Notes: generated from the letters alone by a model not told the origin. Counted from the stretch's first letter, positions 38,082 through 49,444 are shown. The stretch: 64,000 nucleotides of DNA from Lacimicrobium alkaliphilum (GCF_001466725.1 NZ_CP013650.1:3844001-3908000), one strand, 5' to 3'. Numbers and translations: made by a program.

Positions 38082-38792
38082 TTAGTCAAATCCCCGGCCT
38101 TCACCGGCTTCTTCATGAGTTACTCCATCGCGTATGTGGTAAATACGTTTGAAGGTCGGAATAATTTTCTCATCATGAGTAACAACGATAATGGCCGTTT
38201 GGTATTGCTGCGCCATATCGTTAAGGATGCGGATAACCGCCATAGCGCGTTCTGAATCCAGCGGCGCAGTAGGCTCATCGGCCAGGATAACCGGCGGACG
38301 ATTGACCAGGCCGCGCGCAATAGCCACTCTTTGCTGCTCTCCGCCGGAAAGCTGCGAGGGCATTGCCTGAGCCCTGTGCTGCACATCCAGAGCAGTAAGC
38401 AGCTCAAGCGCTCGCTTTCGAGACTCACTATTCGGCATTCCCGCCAGCATCGGAAGTAACGCAACATTGTCGGTAACATCTAGGAAAGGAATTAAATAAG
38501 GTGCCTGGAACACAAAGCCAATCTTATCTCGACGCAGAGCACGCAGGTCGGGAACTTGCCAACCTTCGTTGAAAATGACTTTATCGCCCAGCGTCATGCG
38601 CCCGGCGCTAGGGTCAATCACTGCACCCAGAGATTTCAGCAAGGTACTTTTGCCTGAGCCGGACGGTCCGATCAAACCTACTACCTCACCTGGTGCTACT
38701 TGCATGTTGACGTTCTTCAGCGCATCGACGGCCGTATTGCCGCTGCCGTAGCGTTTGCTTAAACCTTCGATCTGTATTCCTTTGCTGCTCAC
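38082..38792 (-). CDS. ABC exporter ATPase, MacB/DevA/LolD type
   Basis: A 236-residue ATPase: Walker [22 protein letters not shown]-loop [15 protein letters not shown], signature [16 protein letters not shown], Walker [13 protein letters not shown] (the usual TGNLD motif reads TAPLD), H-loop [10 protein letters not shown]. The frame is open to 38852, but GTG 38792 follows the permease stop by one base and has GGAGG at 5 nt, so it is the likely start. It energises the adjacent FtsX-like permease. Confidence 0.93.
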   Translation of the reverse strand: MSSKGIQIEGLSKRYGSGNTAVDALKNVNMQVAPGEVVGLIGPSGSGKSTLLKSLGAVIDPSAGRMTLGDKVIFNEGWQVPDLRALRRDKIGFVFQAPYLIPFLDVTDNVALLPMLAGMPNSESRKRALELLTALDVQHRAQAMPSQLSGGEQQRVAIARGLVNRPPVILADEPTAPLDSERAMAVIRILNDMAQQYQTAIIVVTHDEKIIPTFKRIYHIRDGVTHEEAGEGRGFD

Positions 38793-38793
38793 G

Positions 38794-39999
38794 TCAACCT
38801 CCAATCGCCTCAGCGGGATCCACTTTAAGAGCCATACGGATAGCAATGACACTCGCCATAGCGCAAATCAGTAATACAGCCAGGAATCCTGTAATGGAAT
38901 CCTGCGGCATCAACAACACATATTTGGGAAATAGCGGTGCCGCAAAGGTGGCAGTAATCTTGCCAACAGCAAAGCCAATCACTCCAAGGGCAAGAGCTTG
39001 CTGCATAATCATTGCTGCAATAGTACGATTGCGAGTGCCGATTAGCTTTAACACGGCTATCTCGCGTATTTTGTCCATGGTCAGGGTGTAGATGATGAAG
39101 GCGACGATGGCCGCACTGACAACGGCAAGAATGACCAGGAACATGCCAATCTGTTTGGATGAAGTTGCAATCAGCTTGCCAATGAGAATGTCTGCCATTT
39201 GCGACCGGGTATAAACCGTTAAACGCTTCCAGCGGCGTATTGGCTCTGCGACTTCTTCAGGATTAGCACCAGAGTCAATACGCACCAGGACTGCATTGAC
39301 AGAATTACTGCTGGACTGACTTGCGATAACAGCATCCAACACATCAGGCGCACCGGGACGATTAAAAGCAGGGTTGGCCTCGGTACGACGTCTGCTTTGC
39401 CAGATGGCATCGTTATCTTTCAGAAACTGGGCTTCCTGGGCGTCTTTTAGTGGAATGAAAACCATAGGATCACCGCCGGACGAAACCATGCGCCGGGTCA
39501 GCCCCACCACCAGATAATGATTGCGGCGGATCCGAATTTTGTCACCAATATTAAAGCCTGTAGCAATATCGGCTACCGCTTCATAATGTCCGCGGGTTAT
39601 TTGCCGACCTGCCACCAGATAGGGTGGCCAGCCTGGCGTGGCGCCCGTACCACCCGGCGCCACACCGACCACCATAGAGCGCACGTCACGTTCTCCTTTA
39701 CGCACCTGCATGGTCAGATAGGTTATGTTTGCGACACTGGCAACACCCGGCATAGCGAGGATGACACGATACAAGTCATCGTTAAGACTGGAAGATTCCG
39801 CGTAAGGCCCAAGTGTATCTTTCTGCACCACCCACAGATCGGCACCACTGTTGTCCAGTAACGCCTTACCATCATCCACCATTCCCCTGTAGACACCGGC
39901 CATGACCAGTGTAACGCCAATAAGCAAACCCAGACCAAAACCGGTGAAGACAAATTGTCCCCAGGAATGGAGGATATCGCGGCCTGCCAGGCTAATCAT
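38794..39999 (-). CDS. ABC exporter permease, FtsX/MacB/DevC type
   Basis: A 401-residue permease with one N-terminal membrane helix (FVFTGFGLGLLIGVTLVMAG), a large periplasmic MacB-like domain (DLWVVQKDTLGPYAESSSL, VRSMVVGVAPGG) and three C-terminal helices (IGMFLVILAVVSAAIVAFII, QQALALGVIGFAVGKITATF, ITGFLAVLLICAMASVIAIR), ending ALKVDPAEAIGG, the usual FtsX end. Start overlaps the adaptor stop by 4 nt. With the ATPase, adaptor and outer-membrane channel it would form a tripartite exporter of MacAB-TolC or DevBCA type. Substrate unknown. Confidence 0.92.
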   Translation of the reverse strand: MISLAGRDILHSWGQFVFTGFGLGLLIGVTLVMAGVYRGMVDDGKALLDNSGADLWVVQKDTLGPYAESSSLNDDLYRVILAMPGVASVANITYLTMQVRKGERDVRSMVVGVAPGGTGATPGWPPYLVAGRQITRGHYEAVADIATGFNIGDKIRIRRNHYLVVGLTRRMVSSGGDPMVFIPLKDAQEAQFLKDNDAIWQSRRRTEANPAFNRPGAPDVLDAVIASQSSSNSVNAVLVRIDSGANPEEVAEPIRRWKRLTVYTRSQMADILIGKLIATSSKQIGMFLVILAVVSAAIVAFIIYTLTMDKIREIAVLKLIGTRNRTIAAMIMQQALALGVIGFAVGKITATFAAPLFPKYVLLMPQDSITGFLAVLLICAMASVIAIRMALKVDPAEAIGG

Positions 40000-41144
40000 T
40001 TTGATACTCCGGGAATCCGATCAACAAGATGAATCCGGCTATGAGCATCAAGCGCCTTTTCACTGTAAACGATAATCCGGTCGCCTTCTTCAATCCCCTC
40101 AAGTACTTGCACATCACCGTCAAGCTCTGAACGCCCGAGTATGACCGGGATGAATACAGGCTTGTCGTTAATAATTTGCCAGACGCCAGACTGATTGCCT
40201 TGACGCTGTATTGCTGCGTTCGGGATCAAAGGGCTTGCTGGTAATGCTGGCAGATCGACCATTACCTCCGCGAGTTCACCGAGCCGGGGCAGGGGCAAAG
40301 GAATCTGATCAAAAATCACCTTGGCCAGAATTTCCTCGGTGACCGCGTCTGCTTTCATTTCCACACGCTGCACGCGACCGCTAAAACCCTGGCCATTTTG
40401 TGAATGAAGAACAATGGTAGCGGGCAGGTCTGCGGCTAGACCCGCCGCACTAACCTGATCAAAACGTACGTTGATCCATAAACTGTCGGGATCAATAAGC
40501 TCCACCACGGCCTGGCCTGCAACAACGGTTGTACCCGGATCAGCACTACGCTGTGTGACAACCCCATCAACCGGTGCAATCAGATACAGACTGCGTCTCT
40601 GTGCAACCAGCGCATCATGCTCCGAGTGAGCCCGGGCAAGATCTGCCCTTGCCGCTGCGAGTACGGCTTCTGCAATAGCCAGTTCCTGGCGTTTTATCGT
40701 TAATGCTTCTTCGCTGACTGAACGCGCCGCATACAAATCTTCATAGCGCCGGGCCTGGGTCTGAGCAAAGGTGTGCCTTGCTATGGCCTCAGTTATTGCC
40801 GCTTCCACACGCTTGACTGCAGCCTCCTGTGATCTAACTCGATCTTCAAGATCAACCGGCTCCATTTCGCCGAGCACATCACCGGCTTGAACATAGTCCC
40901 CCACCTGAGCAACCAGTTGCCCTACCCTCCCGGCAAATGTGGGACCAATCTTGTAGGTATAACGCGCCTCTACTGTACCAATTCCAAATAAAGCCGGATG
41001 GATCTCGCGCGACTCAACCCTGGCCTCAGTTACAGGTACTGGTGATAATGGACCTGTTCTTAGGGCAACATAAACGAGCAGGACCAGAAGAGGTACAATC
41101 ACCGCTAAGAGTGCCAGAGTGCGACGCTGAACAGGAAGATGCAT
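39996..41144 (-). CDS. Periplasmic adaptor (HlyD/MacA-type) of the ABC exporter
   Basis: A 382-residue membrane-fusion protein: N-terminal anchor (LALLAVIVPLLVLLVYVAL), lipoyl half-motif RVGQLVAQVGDYVQAGDVLG, alpha-hairpin rich in Ala/Glu (VKRVEAAITEAIARHTFAQT), second lipoyl half LYLIAPVDGVVTQRSADPGT and the C-terminal beta-barrel and membrane-proximal domains. It couples the FtsX-type permease to an outer-membrane channel, probably the NodT-type protein of the same operon. Its ATG overlaps the stop of the upstream 110-residue frame (TGATG). Confidence 0.92.
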   Translation of the reverse strand: MHLPVQRRTLALLAVIVPLLVLLVYVALRTGPLSPVPVTEARVESREIHPALFGIGTVEARYTYKIGPTFAGRVGQLVAQVGDYVQAGDVLGEMEPVDLEDRVRSQEAAVKRVEAAITEAIARHTFAQTQARRYEDLYAARSVSEEALTIKRQELAIAEAVLAAARADLARAHSEHDALVAQRRSLYLIAPVDGVVTQRSADPGTTVVAGQAVVELIDPDSLWINVRFDQVSAAGLAADLPATIVLHSQNGQGFSGRVQRVEMKADAVTEEILAKVIFDQIPLPLPRLGELAEVMVDLPALPASPLIPNAAIQRQGNQSGVWQIINDKPVFIPVILGRSELDGDVQVLEGIEEGDRIIVYSEKALDAHSRIHLVDRIPGVSK

Positions 41145-41476
41145 CAGTGTTTGCTCCCTATACCGCGCCTGATAATCACCAAGACCTTTGGTGATTCAAT
41201 ACTGCTTCGTGTGACACCTTCCGAAAACGACGGTTGCACAAGCCATCTCATAGCCATGCCAGTAGATTCTTTAAGGAAGACCTCCATATCGAGTAAGCGC
41301 GATAATTGATGCAGTCTTCGACCTGCCTTTATTGGAGATAACAGAGTTGATAAAGATTGTGCAGCCATGTCCGGCAAACGAAACAACCGCGCTGAGTATC
41401 TGACCATCTCTGCCCGGTTTTCAACCTCCAGGCTACATCGCTTCTCGCCAGACCGTTGTTCCGAATAAGAGATCAT
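41144..41476 (-). CDS. Unknown small protein, first gene of ABC exporter operon
   Basis: A 110-residue basic protein with no recognised domain (RAEMVRYSARLFRLPDMAAQ, IKAGRRLHQLSRLLDMEVFL). No signal peptide or membrane segment. It begins 14 nt downstream of the palindromic operator and its stop overlaps the adaptor start (TGATG), so it is placed to be translated first in the operon. A ribosome site is weak. It could be a real leader or regulatory protein, or only an open leader frame. Confidence 0.45.
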   Translation of the reverse strand: MISYSEQRSGEKRCSLEVENRAEMVRYSARLFRLPDMAAQSLSTLLSPIKAGRRLHQLSRLLDMEVFLKESTGMAMRWLVQPSFSEGVTRSSIESPKVLVIIRRGIGSKH

Positions 41477-41489
41477 TATAAGGCTACTC

Positions 41490-41539
41490 AGTAAGATAGT
41501 AATTTGTTACTATCTTACTATAAAGCATTAGCCTGTCAA
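41490..41539 (-). promoter_or_regulatory. ABC exporter operon promoter with TetR-type operator (site B)
   Basis: On the minus strand TTGACA (41534-41539) is followed after 16 bases by TAAGAT (41512-41517). A perfect 13-bp inverted repeat, AGTAAGATAGTAA (41490-41502) with its complement at 41507-41519 and a TTTG spacer, covers the -10 box. Same core and geometry as at lysR and tetR. The divergent cytochrome gene begins 86 nt away and could be affected too. Confidence 0.85.
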
Positions 41540-41604
41540 AATCTTTCGAAACCGGAACGCTAGTACTTGACTTAACATTATTAAAAATGACTTAAGGAAC
41601 TGTT

Positions 41605-42069
41605 ATGCAACAAAAATCTTTACTCAGAAATATTATCGCTACCACAGCAGTGATTGGAATTATTTTCTCAACAGTGTCGCTGTCCGAAGCTAAAAATTCC
41701 ATTGATGGAGAATCCATGGCACTGCGAAAGATTATGAATGAACTTGGAAAAGATATGCAGTCGGTCACTGATGCCATTTCACGTGAAGAATGGTTGCGAG
41801 TAGCTGAAATTGCGCTACAAATCGCTGAACACCCGCAACCTCCAATTGGGGAAAAAATGCGCATTCTGTCATTTGTTGGCAGTGATGCTGGAAAATTCAA
41901 AGAATTTGACAAACAAACTCATGATGCGGCCAAGGCAATGGAAAGTGCAGCAAAACTAGGAAATGGCCAAGCCGTCATTGAGTCCTTCTCGACTTTGCAG
42001 ACTAAATGTCTGGCCTGCCACCAGAATTTCCGGGAAGAATTTTTGGAACACTTTTATAACAAGCGATAG
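41605..42069 (+). CDS. Cytochrome c'-like protein (class II)
   Basis: A 154-residue secreted haem protein: signal peptide (IIATTAVIGIIFSTVSLSEA), four-helix body and C-terminal haem motif CLACHQNFREEF, the position typical of cytochrome c'/c556. AAGGA lies 6 nt before the ATG. Cytochromes c' bind NO or act in electron transfer; which applies here is unknown. It is alone on the plus strand between two minus-strand efflux operons and divergent from operator site B. Confidence 0.85.
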   Translation: MQQKSLLRNIIATTAVIGIIFSTVSLSEAKNSIDGESMALRKIMNELGKDMQSVTDAISREEWLRVAEIALQIAEHPQPPIGEKMRILSFVGSDAGKFKEFDKQTHDAAKAMESAAKLGNGQAVIESFSTLQTKCLACHQNFREEFLEHFYNKR

Positions 42070-42102
42070 GATGGCCTATGAATGGAGACGAGAGTATTCT
42101 TT

Positions 42103-45100
42103 TCACTCAGAAGAAAGCTCTCTTTCTTCTGTATCAGAGGTCCATCCTAAATCATGTATTAATACATACAGCGCAGGAATGACTGCTATGACTAACACCG
42201 TAGCACTGAGGAGGCCAAACACAACTGAGATAACTAACGGTTTGATTGCCGCCGCCTGAGTACTGGTTTCAGCCAGCAACGGCAACAATCCCGCTATTGT
42301 TGTACTGGAAGAAATAAGAATTGCCCTCAATCTGTCTCTGCTGGCCTGTCCGGCAGCCGTCAACACATCTGCGCCTTGTCGACGGCGTACTTTAATAAAA
42401 TGAATAAGTAAGATGGCATTATTAACCACAATACCAGCCAATGATGCTGCGCCAATTAGCGATGGCATCGAGATATAATATCCCATCAGCACATGGCCCC
42501 ACAAAGCACCTGTGAATGCCAGAGGAATAGATAACATAACGATTAAGGGCTCGACATAACTGCGGAATTGAAAAGAAAGAATAACGAATATACCTAGCAG
42601 GCCAATCATCAGTCCCCGTCCAATAGAACCACCTGTTTCAGAAGAACGTGATACCTGGCCCTCAAAAGTTAGCTCAACTCCCGGGTGCCGCTTCAGAAAA
42701 GACTCCAGCCATTGTTCACTCAGACTCTCCACAATGGCTTGTCCACTGGATAAACGCGCATCAACATTTGCTTGCACTGTAACCGTTCGATGTCCGTCGA
42801 TTCTTGTGATGCGCGCCCAATCACTGAACTCATGCTGCTTCGCAACAACTTCAATAGGTACTCTGTTACCATCTGGTAACAGAATTGTTTGGTCTGCCAA
42901 ATCATCCAAACTATTTCTGTCCGCTCCTGACAGGCGCACCAATACCTCAACATCATGGTCTCCAATACGTTGAGTTTCGACCATTTCACCCAGAAAAGCT
43001 GAACGTAGCTGAGACGCTACCTCCTGGGCCGTAAGCCCCAAACTATGGGCTCCCTCTAATAAAGTGAAGGTTCGCTGGGGCTTACCATAATGTAGGTCAT
43101 CTGTTACGTTATAAACGGCGGTATAAGTCTTTAGATGATTCATCAGCTCCTCAGATGCTACATCCAAAGCCAGAAGATCATCGCCATGGAGACGAATTTC
43201 CACTGGTATGCCAGCCGGACCAAAACCCGGCTCCTGTATTACCAAACTTATCATTCCAGGTATCTGCCCAATTTCTTCCTGCCATTCGATTATTAATTCA
43301 TCCAAATTAATATTGCGCTGTTCTGCACTGAGAAGGTCAACAATAACAGTAACGACATGAGTACCGGCTTCCTGGGCTGTGGGATTGTAATTAAAACGCA
43401 CTTGAACAGCCTCGATTAGCGGAGATGAATCAGGATATAAGTCCCGGTATTTTTCCCCTACCCTTCGCATCGCATGCTCTATTCGGGCTGCTACAGATTC
43501 TGTATGAGACAGCGGTGTTCCCTGAGGCATCAGAAGTCTCGCTTCTACAACATCACCATCAATATCTGGCATTGCTTCATTGCCAATATGTCCACCTGCG
43601 ATAAAACCTGCAGTCGCCAATATTATGGCTAGCATGACTCCAAACAATTGATATCGGAAAGAGATAGCAAGATCGGTTAGCTTTCCTACATTTTCTCTGA
43701 AAACCTCGAACATCCCGTCAAAATATTCCCGAAAGCGGGAATTCCTTAAATTATCATCCTGAGCGATACTGGTTCGTAGATGATGAGGTAAAATCCAGAA
43801 CGCTTCGATCAAGCTCGCTGCCAGTGCAGCAATCAGCACGACAGGTAAAACCTCAAGTACAGCCCCCAGTTCTCCGCTGAGATATGCCAGTGGAGCAAAA
43901 ACGGAAACTGTAGTGAGAAAAGAAGAAAATACCCCTGGCAATACCTGGCGTGTACCTGCGATAACGGCTGCCAGTGCTGTTGATGACTCTTGGGCATGAG
44001 CTGCAATATTGTCAGTAATAACTATCGCATCATCCATGACTATTCCAATAGCCATCAACAGCGCTACCAACGTAATCATGTTCAACGTTAATCCGGTGAG
44101 CGCCATCACAACAAAGGCTCCCATAAAAGCAGCCGGCAACCCCATTACAGCCCATATCGCAAATCTCGGCCGGAAGAATAGGCTCATAACCAGCACAACT
44201 AATGCCAAACCCATGATTCCATTCACTACTAACATTTCCAAACGGTCACGTACAATGCTGGTCATATCCTGAGTAATACTCAGTCCAATCAATCCATCAT
44301 GTTCATGTGTTTCTGCGGTTATCAGTTCTTCCAGCGAATTTTTTACTGAAAGAGAGTCATCTCGTAGTGATTTTTTAACTTCCAGCACTATTGCTCGTTC
44401 ACCATTGAAAAGGATCTTCTCTTCCGGTTGTTCATTTGTCTCCAATAGGGTTGCTATATCTCCTAACGCAAGTTCCCCCCCATTACGTTCAGAAACGATG
44501 ATCAATGACGCCAGTTCTGACAATGAACGCCGCTGATCAGTAAAGCGAAGTAAGAGATCCCGGTCCGGCGTTTCTAATATGCCCAAGGGTAAATCAATAC
44601 TCTGGGTGGAAATCTGAAACGCTAAATTCTTTGCAGAAAGTCCGTGCTGACCCAGTACTTCTCTCGAAACCTCAATCTGCCACTGCCTCTGTGACATACC
44701 TTGAACACTTACTTCGGCAACACCGCCAACGGACAGTAACTTATTTTCAAGGTATAAGGCGTAGTCTTCTAACTGACGGCGGGGCATATCTCCTGTTAAT
44801 GCGATCGCCGCTACCAGATCGCTGCGATGCAGCTCTCTGATTATTGGATCTTCTGCACTAGCCGGAAAATCTACTATGGCATTAATTTCAGTTTGTAATT
44901 CATTAATAAAGCGCAGGGGATTTCCCCCGGTCTTCATTGTGGCAACGGATGATGCAATATTGTCTTGTGCTATACAGGAAAACTCATCAAGATAATCAAC
45001 TCCTTTTGCCGCATCATGAAGCCGTTGGCAAATAGCGTCTTCAACATCAGCAGCACTGGCACCTCTATAGGCAACATCTATCGATACTTCAGTCGGCCGG

Positions 45101-45213
45101 TAATCAGGAAATGTCTCTCGTTTTAGTGTTGGGGCCACAAAAAGCCCTGCGGCGATGAGTAAAAGTAACAGCAGATTTGCTGCAGTAGGATGACTGGCAA
45201 ACCAACGGATCAT
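42103..45213 (-). CDS. RND efflux permease
   Basis: A 1036-residue AcrB-fold inner-membrane pump with twelve membrane helices and two periplasmic porter loops. It opens MIRWFASHPTAANLLLLLLI. The proton-relay pair is present in TM4 (LMAIGIVMDDAIVITDNIAA). In the TM10 segment the AcrB Lys is replaced by Asn (GIVVNNAILLIHF), a known variant in related pumps. PTLKRETFPDYRPTEVSIDV and MPDIDGDVVEARLLMPQGTP mark the start of the two periplasmic halves. Its start overlaps the adaptor stop (ATGA). No outer-membrane channel gene is next to it. The 34-nt gap to the cytochrome c' stop is too short for a clear terminator. Confidence 0.95.
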   Translation of the reverse strand: MIRWFASHPTAANLLLLLLIAAGLFVAPTLKRETFPDYRPTEVSIDVAYRGASAADVEDAICQRLHDAAKGVDYLDEFSCIAQDNIASSVATMKTGGNPLRFINELQTEINAIVDFPASAEDPIIRELHRSDLVAAIALTGDMPRRQLEDYALYLENKLLSVGGVAEVSVQGMSQRQWQIEVSREVLGQHGLSAKNLAFQISTQSIDLPLGILETPDRDLLLRFTDQRRSLSELASLIIVSERNGGELALGDIATLLETNEQPEEKILFNGERAIVLEVKKSLRDDSLSVKNSLEELITAETHEHDGLIGLSITQDMTSIVRDRLEMLVVNGIMGLALVVLVMSLFFRPRFAIWAVMGLPAAFMGAFVVMALTGLTLNMITLVALLMAIGIVMDDAIVITDNIAAHAQESSTALAAVIAGTRQVLPGVFSSFLTTVSVFAPLAYLSGELGAVLEVLPVVLIAALAASLIEAFWILPHHLRTSIAQDDNLRNSRFREYFDGMFEVFRENVGKLTDLAISFRYQLFGVMLAIILATAGFIAGGHIGNEAMPDIDGDVVEARLLMPQGTPLSHTESVAARIEHAMRRVGEKYRDLYPDSSPLIEAVQVRFNYNPTAQEAGTHVVTVIVDLLSAEQRNINLDELIIEWQEEIGQIPGMISLVIQEPGFGPAGIPVEIRLHGDDLLALDVASEELMNHLKTYTAVYNVTDDLHYGKPQRTFTLLEGAHSLGLTAQEVASQLRSAFLGEMVETQRIGDHDVEVLVRLSGADRNSLDDLADQTILLPDGNRVPIEVVAKQHEFSDWARITRIDGHRTVTVQANVDARLSSGQAIVESLSEQWLESFLKRHPGVELTFEGQVSRSSETGGSIGRGLMIGLLGIFVILSFQFRSYVEPLIVMLSIPLAFTGALWGHVLMGYYISMPSLIGAASLAGIVVNNAILLIHFIKVRRRQGADVLTAAGQASRDRLRAILISSSTTIAGLLPLLAETSTQAAAIKPLVISVVFGLLSATVLVIAVIPALYVLIHDLGWTSDTEERELSSE

Positions 45214-46562
45214 GGCCGTATACCAATTGCCTGAGCAGTAACATACTCTTCCAGACTATGATCGCGCAAAGGAGCTAATAGCATTCCCTCGATTGCCGGA
45301 GAAATTTTATCAACAATCACCAGTTCTCCGGGGGAAAGCCCTTCTCTAATAACGAACAGATCTCTCTGTTCAAATGCGACTTCCACTGAACGATGTTCCA
45401 ACTGATTATCTTTGCCCACCACCATTACTTTGCCCTGAACCACAGAACTAGCAGGAATTGCTAATAAAGGCTTGTTACTCATTTTCGAAATACGTACTTT
45501 GGTATAAGCATCTCGTTGGAGAGGCGGCCGCTCGAGAGGATGAATTTCCTGATAGGGAGCGTCAACCCGCACAACTACTCTTACTGAGCGGGTTTTTGGC
45601 TCCAGGCCATTAGCAACATGAATAACTTTTCCTTGCCAGCGCACGTCTTCAGCGCCTACTAGTTCGATTTCTGCATCAAGCAGAGAGAAATCTATACGCT
45701 CCTGGATTCTCTGGGAGTTGCCAGTCGGGGTGGTGGCATGACCAAGTAAACGGCGCATCATTGAAAAAGGAATTCGTGCCTCAACTTCAACAGCAGCAAG
45801 ATTATCAACCTCAAATAAGTTCTTTCCTCTGCTTACAAACTGATGGAGTTCAACATTTACAGGGCCAACCCTCAGGTCATAGGGCGCGACGAAAACAGTA
45901 TCTTCTAAATCGCGCTGAGCTTGAGCCAAACGGACGGATGAACGCTCATATTGTGCCCGTGCTTTTTCGCGGCGTATTGGCAACATGGCAAGTGAATTTT
46001 CGAGTGATACAACGGCTTGACGCAATGAGAGGGTAAAACGTTTCTGCTCATCAACCGTGGCTCGTGCAACAGTTCCTGATAGAAATAGCTTCTCTATACG
46101 AGAGAGCTCATGTTCAGATAAATCTAACCGCTCTTTCTCCAATTCAAGCAATCGACTAATATTAGCCTCTTCAGCATCCAGTTTATCCAACTCAGTCTGA
46201 AGACCTTGCAGGTCTGCTCTTGCGTCTGCGATTGCAAGTTTATATCGACTCGGATCTACTACTAATAATCTTGTTCCCTCAACAAGCATTGCGCCATCTT
46301 CTAATTCTGGGTGACGCTCAACTATTTCTCCCTCAACATTAGCAATCGCCTGCCAACTTTGCGATGGCCGCGCTACTCCCTGCCCGCGAGCTTCGATGCG
46401 AAATGGCAGTGAACGAGCTTCTATAACTTGCACTTCAGTAACTGATCTTTCTGGAGTCAACCTGGTCGGGGATTGTGCCGTTATAATAAACACTGTGATC
46501 AGAACAATACCCACTAACAGTCCCGCAAGAACATTCAAACGTTTACTATCAAGCAAAGCCAT
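45210..46562 (-). CDS. RND periplasmic adaptor (MFP)
   Basis: A 450-residue membrane-fusion protein: N-terminal anchor (LNVLAGLLVGIVLITVFIIT), lipoyl halves (ANVEGEIVERHPELEDGAML and TVFVAPYDLRVGPVNVELHQ), long alpha-hairpin (LLELEKERLDLSEHELSRIE), beta-barrel and membrane-proximal domains (PLLAIPASSVVQGKVMVVGK). It pairs with the RND permease, with which it overlaps by ATGA, and follows the tetR gene after 17 nt. Confidence 0.93.
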   Translation of the reverse strand: MALLDSKRLNVLAGLLVGIVLITVFIITAQSPTRLTPERSVTEVQVIEARSLPFRIEARGQGVARPSQSWQAIANVEGEIVERHPELEDGAMLVEGTRLLVVDPSRYKLAIADARADLQGLQTELDKLDAEEANISRLLELEKERLDLSEHELSRIEKLFLSGTVARATVDEQKRFTLSLRQAVVSLENSLAMLPIRREKARAQYERSSVRLAQAQRDLEDTVFVAPYDLRVGPVNVELHQFVSRGKNLFEVDNLAAVEVEARIPFSMMRRLLGHATTPTGNSQRIQERIDFSLLDAEIELVGAEDVRWQGKVIHVANGLEPKTRSVRVVVRVDAPYQEIHPLERPPLQRDAYTKVRISKMSNKPLLAIPASSVVQGKVMVVGKDNQLEHRSVEVAFEQRDLFVIREGLSPGELVIVDKISPAIEGMLLAPLRDHSLEEYVTAQAIGIRP

Positions 46563-46579
46563 GGGTGCTACTCACTATT

Positions 46580-47191
46580 TCATTCCACCGATGGAACACA
46601 AATTCCTTGGCAAAATACCTCAAACGCGCCGGGAGCCTGATGGACAACGTACTGCATATCACCTGTCAAAAGTGACTGAATCACTAAGCCCTGAATCATT
46701 CCAATGTACTGAGTAGCAGCAATCTCAATATTAAGGTCCTTTCGCAATTCCCCATTAAGCTGCGCACTAACAAGTTGTTTTTCAACATTTTCTCTGTACT
46801 CGGATAATAGCTTGCGGACCATCAACCGGGCTGGTGTTAAACGTGAGTGTTGCAATTGTCCCAATAATAGTCGTGGGATCCCGGGATGTTCCCTTATAAA
46901 CTCAATATGAGCAAAAAACATCGCCTTTAGAGCCTCAAGAGGAGTCGCTGCATCTTTCTTGGCGTGTTCAAGTCTCTTCATTATTTGTTTGGCTACCCAG
47001 CCAATTACAGATTCCCAAATGGCATCTTTACTCACAAAATGTCGAAACAGGGCGCCCTGTGTAACCTTCATTCGTTTGGCAATTTCAGTGGTTGTTATGC
47101 TTGCAGGATCTTCTACTGAGCATAAATCAACCACTGCTTCTACAGTTTTTTCACGTCGCTGTTCCGCTGTTAAGTGTGTTTTTGGGGGCAT
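46580..47191 (-). CDS. TetR/AcrR-family repressor
   Basis: A 203-residue regulator. The N-terminal helix-turn-helix is clear: TAEQRREKTVEAVVDLCSVE, ITTTEIAKRMKVTQGALFRH, FVSKDAIWESVI. The C-terminal ligand domain is helical (EALKAMFFAHIEFIREHPGI, YIGMIQGLVIQSLLTGDMQY). It is the first gene of the tetR-MFP-RND operon, and its promoter carries the operator also found at the ABC exporter operon and at lysR. It is the obvious candidate to bind all three (inference). The inducer is unknown. Confidence 0.93.
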   Translation of the reverse strand: MPPKTHLTAEQRREKTVEAVVDLCSVEDPASITTTEIAKRMKVTQGALFRHFVSKDAIWESVIGWVAKQIMKRLEHAKKDAATPLEALKAMFFAHIEFIREHPGIPRLLLGQLQHSRLTPARLMVRKLLSEYRENVEKQLVSAQLNGELRKDLNIEIAATQYIGMIQGLVIQSLLTGDMQYVVHQAPGAFEVFCQGICVPSVE

Positions 47192-47207
47192 AATAACCTT
47201 AAAAAAA

Positions 47208-47255
47208 CAGAAAGTAATAGATTACTATCTTAAAGATGGTTACCCCAGATGTCAA
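47208..47255 (-). promoter_or_regulatory. tetR-RND operon promoter with TetR-type operator (site C)
   Basis: On the minus strand TTGACA (47250-47255) is followed after 17 bases by TAAGAT (47227-47232). The operator arms are CAGAAAGTAA and TTACTATCTT with a TAGA spacer (47208-47231), 8 of 10 paired positions. It lies 17 nt before the tetR ATG, as expected for autoregulation. AAGG serves as ribosome site. Confidence 0.8.
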
Positions 47256-47458
47256 TGTCATATTACTAATGGTAAAGACATATAATGAAGACTTAATGGC
47301 TCGCCTGGAACGCTCTTTTTAATTACAGTTCAGGCTGACAAAGAGTTTTGTAGCAAGGCAATAATAACCTCGGCATTGAAAAGTTGTTATCCAGGCTCAT
47401 ATGCTTTGTCTGCAGCAGATAAGCTGATAGCCTGTATCTAAAGACAAAGAGTTTCACT

Positions 47459-49444
<1,986 letters not shown>

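Noticed and set aside
38120..38479. 119-codon minus-strand frame inside the ABC ATPase gene
   Set aside because: Shifted frame of the ATPase; the product shows none of the ABC motifs seen in the main frame.
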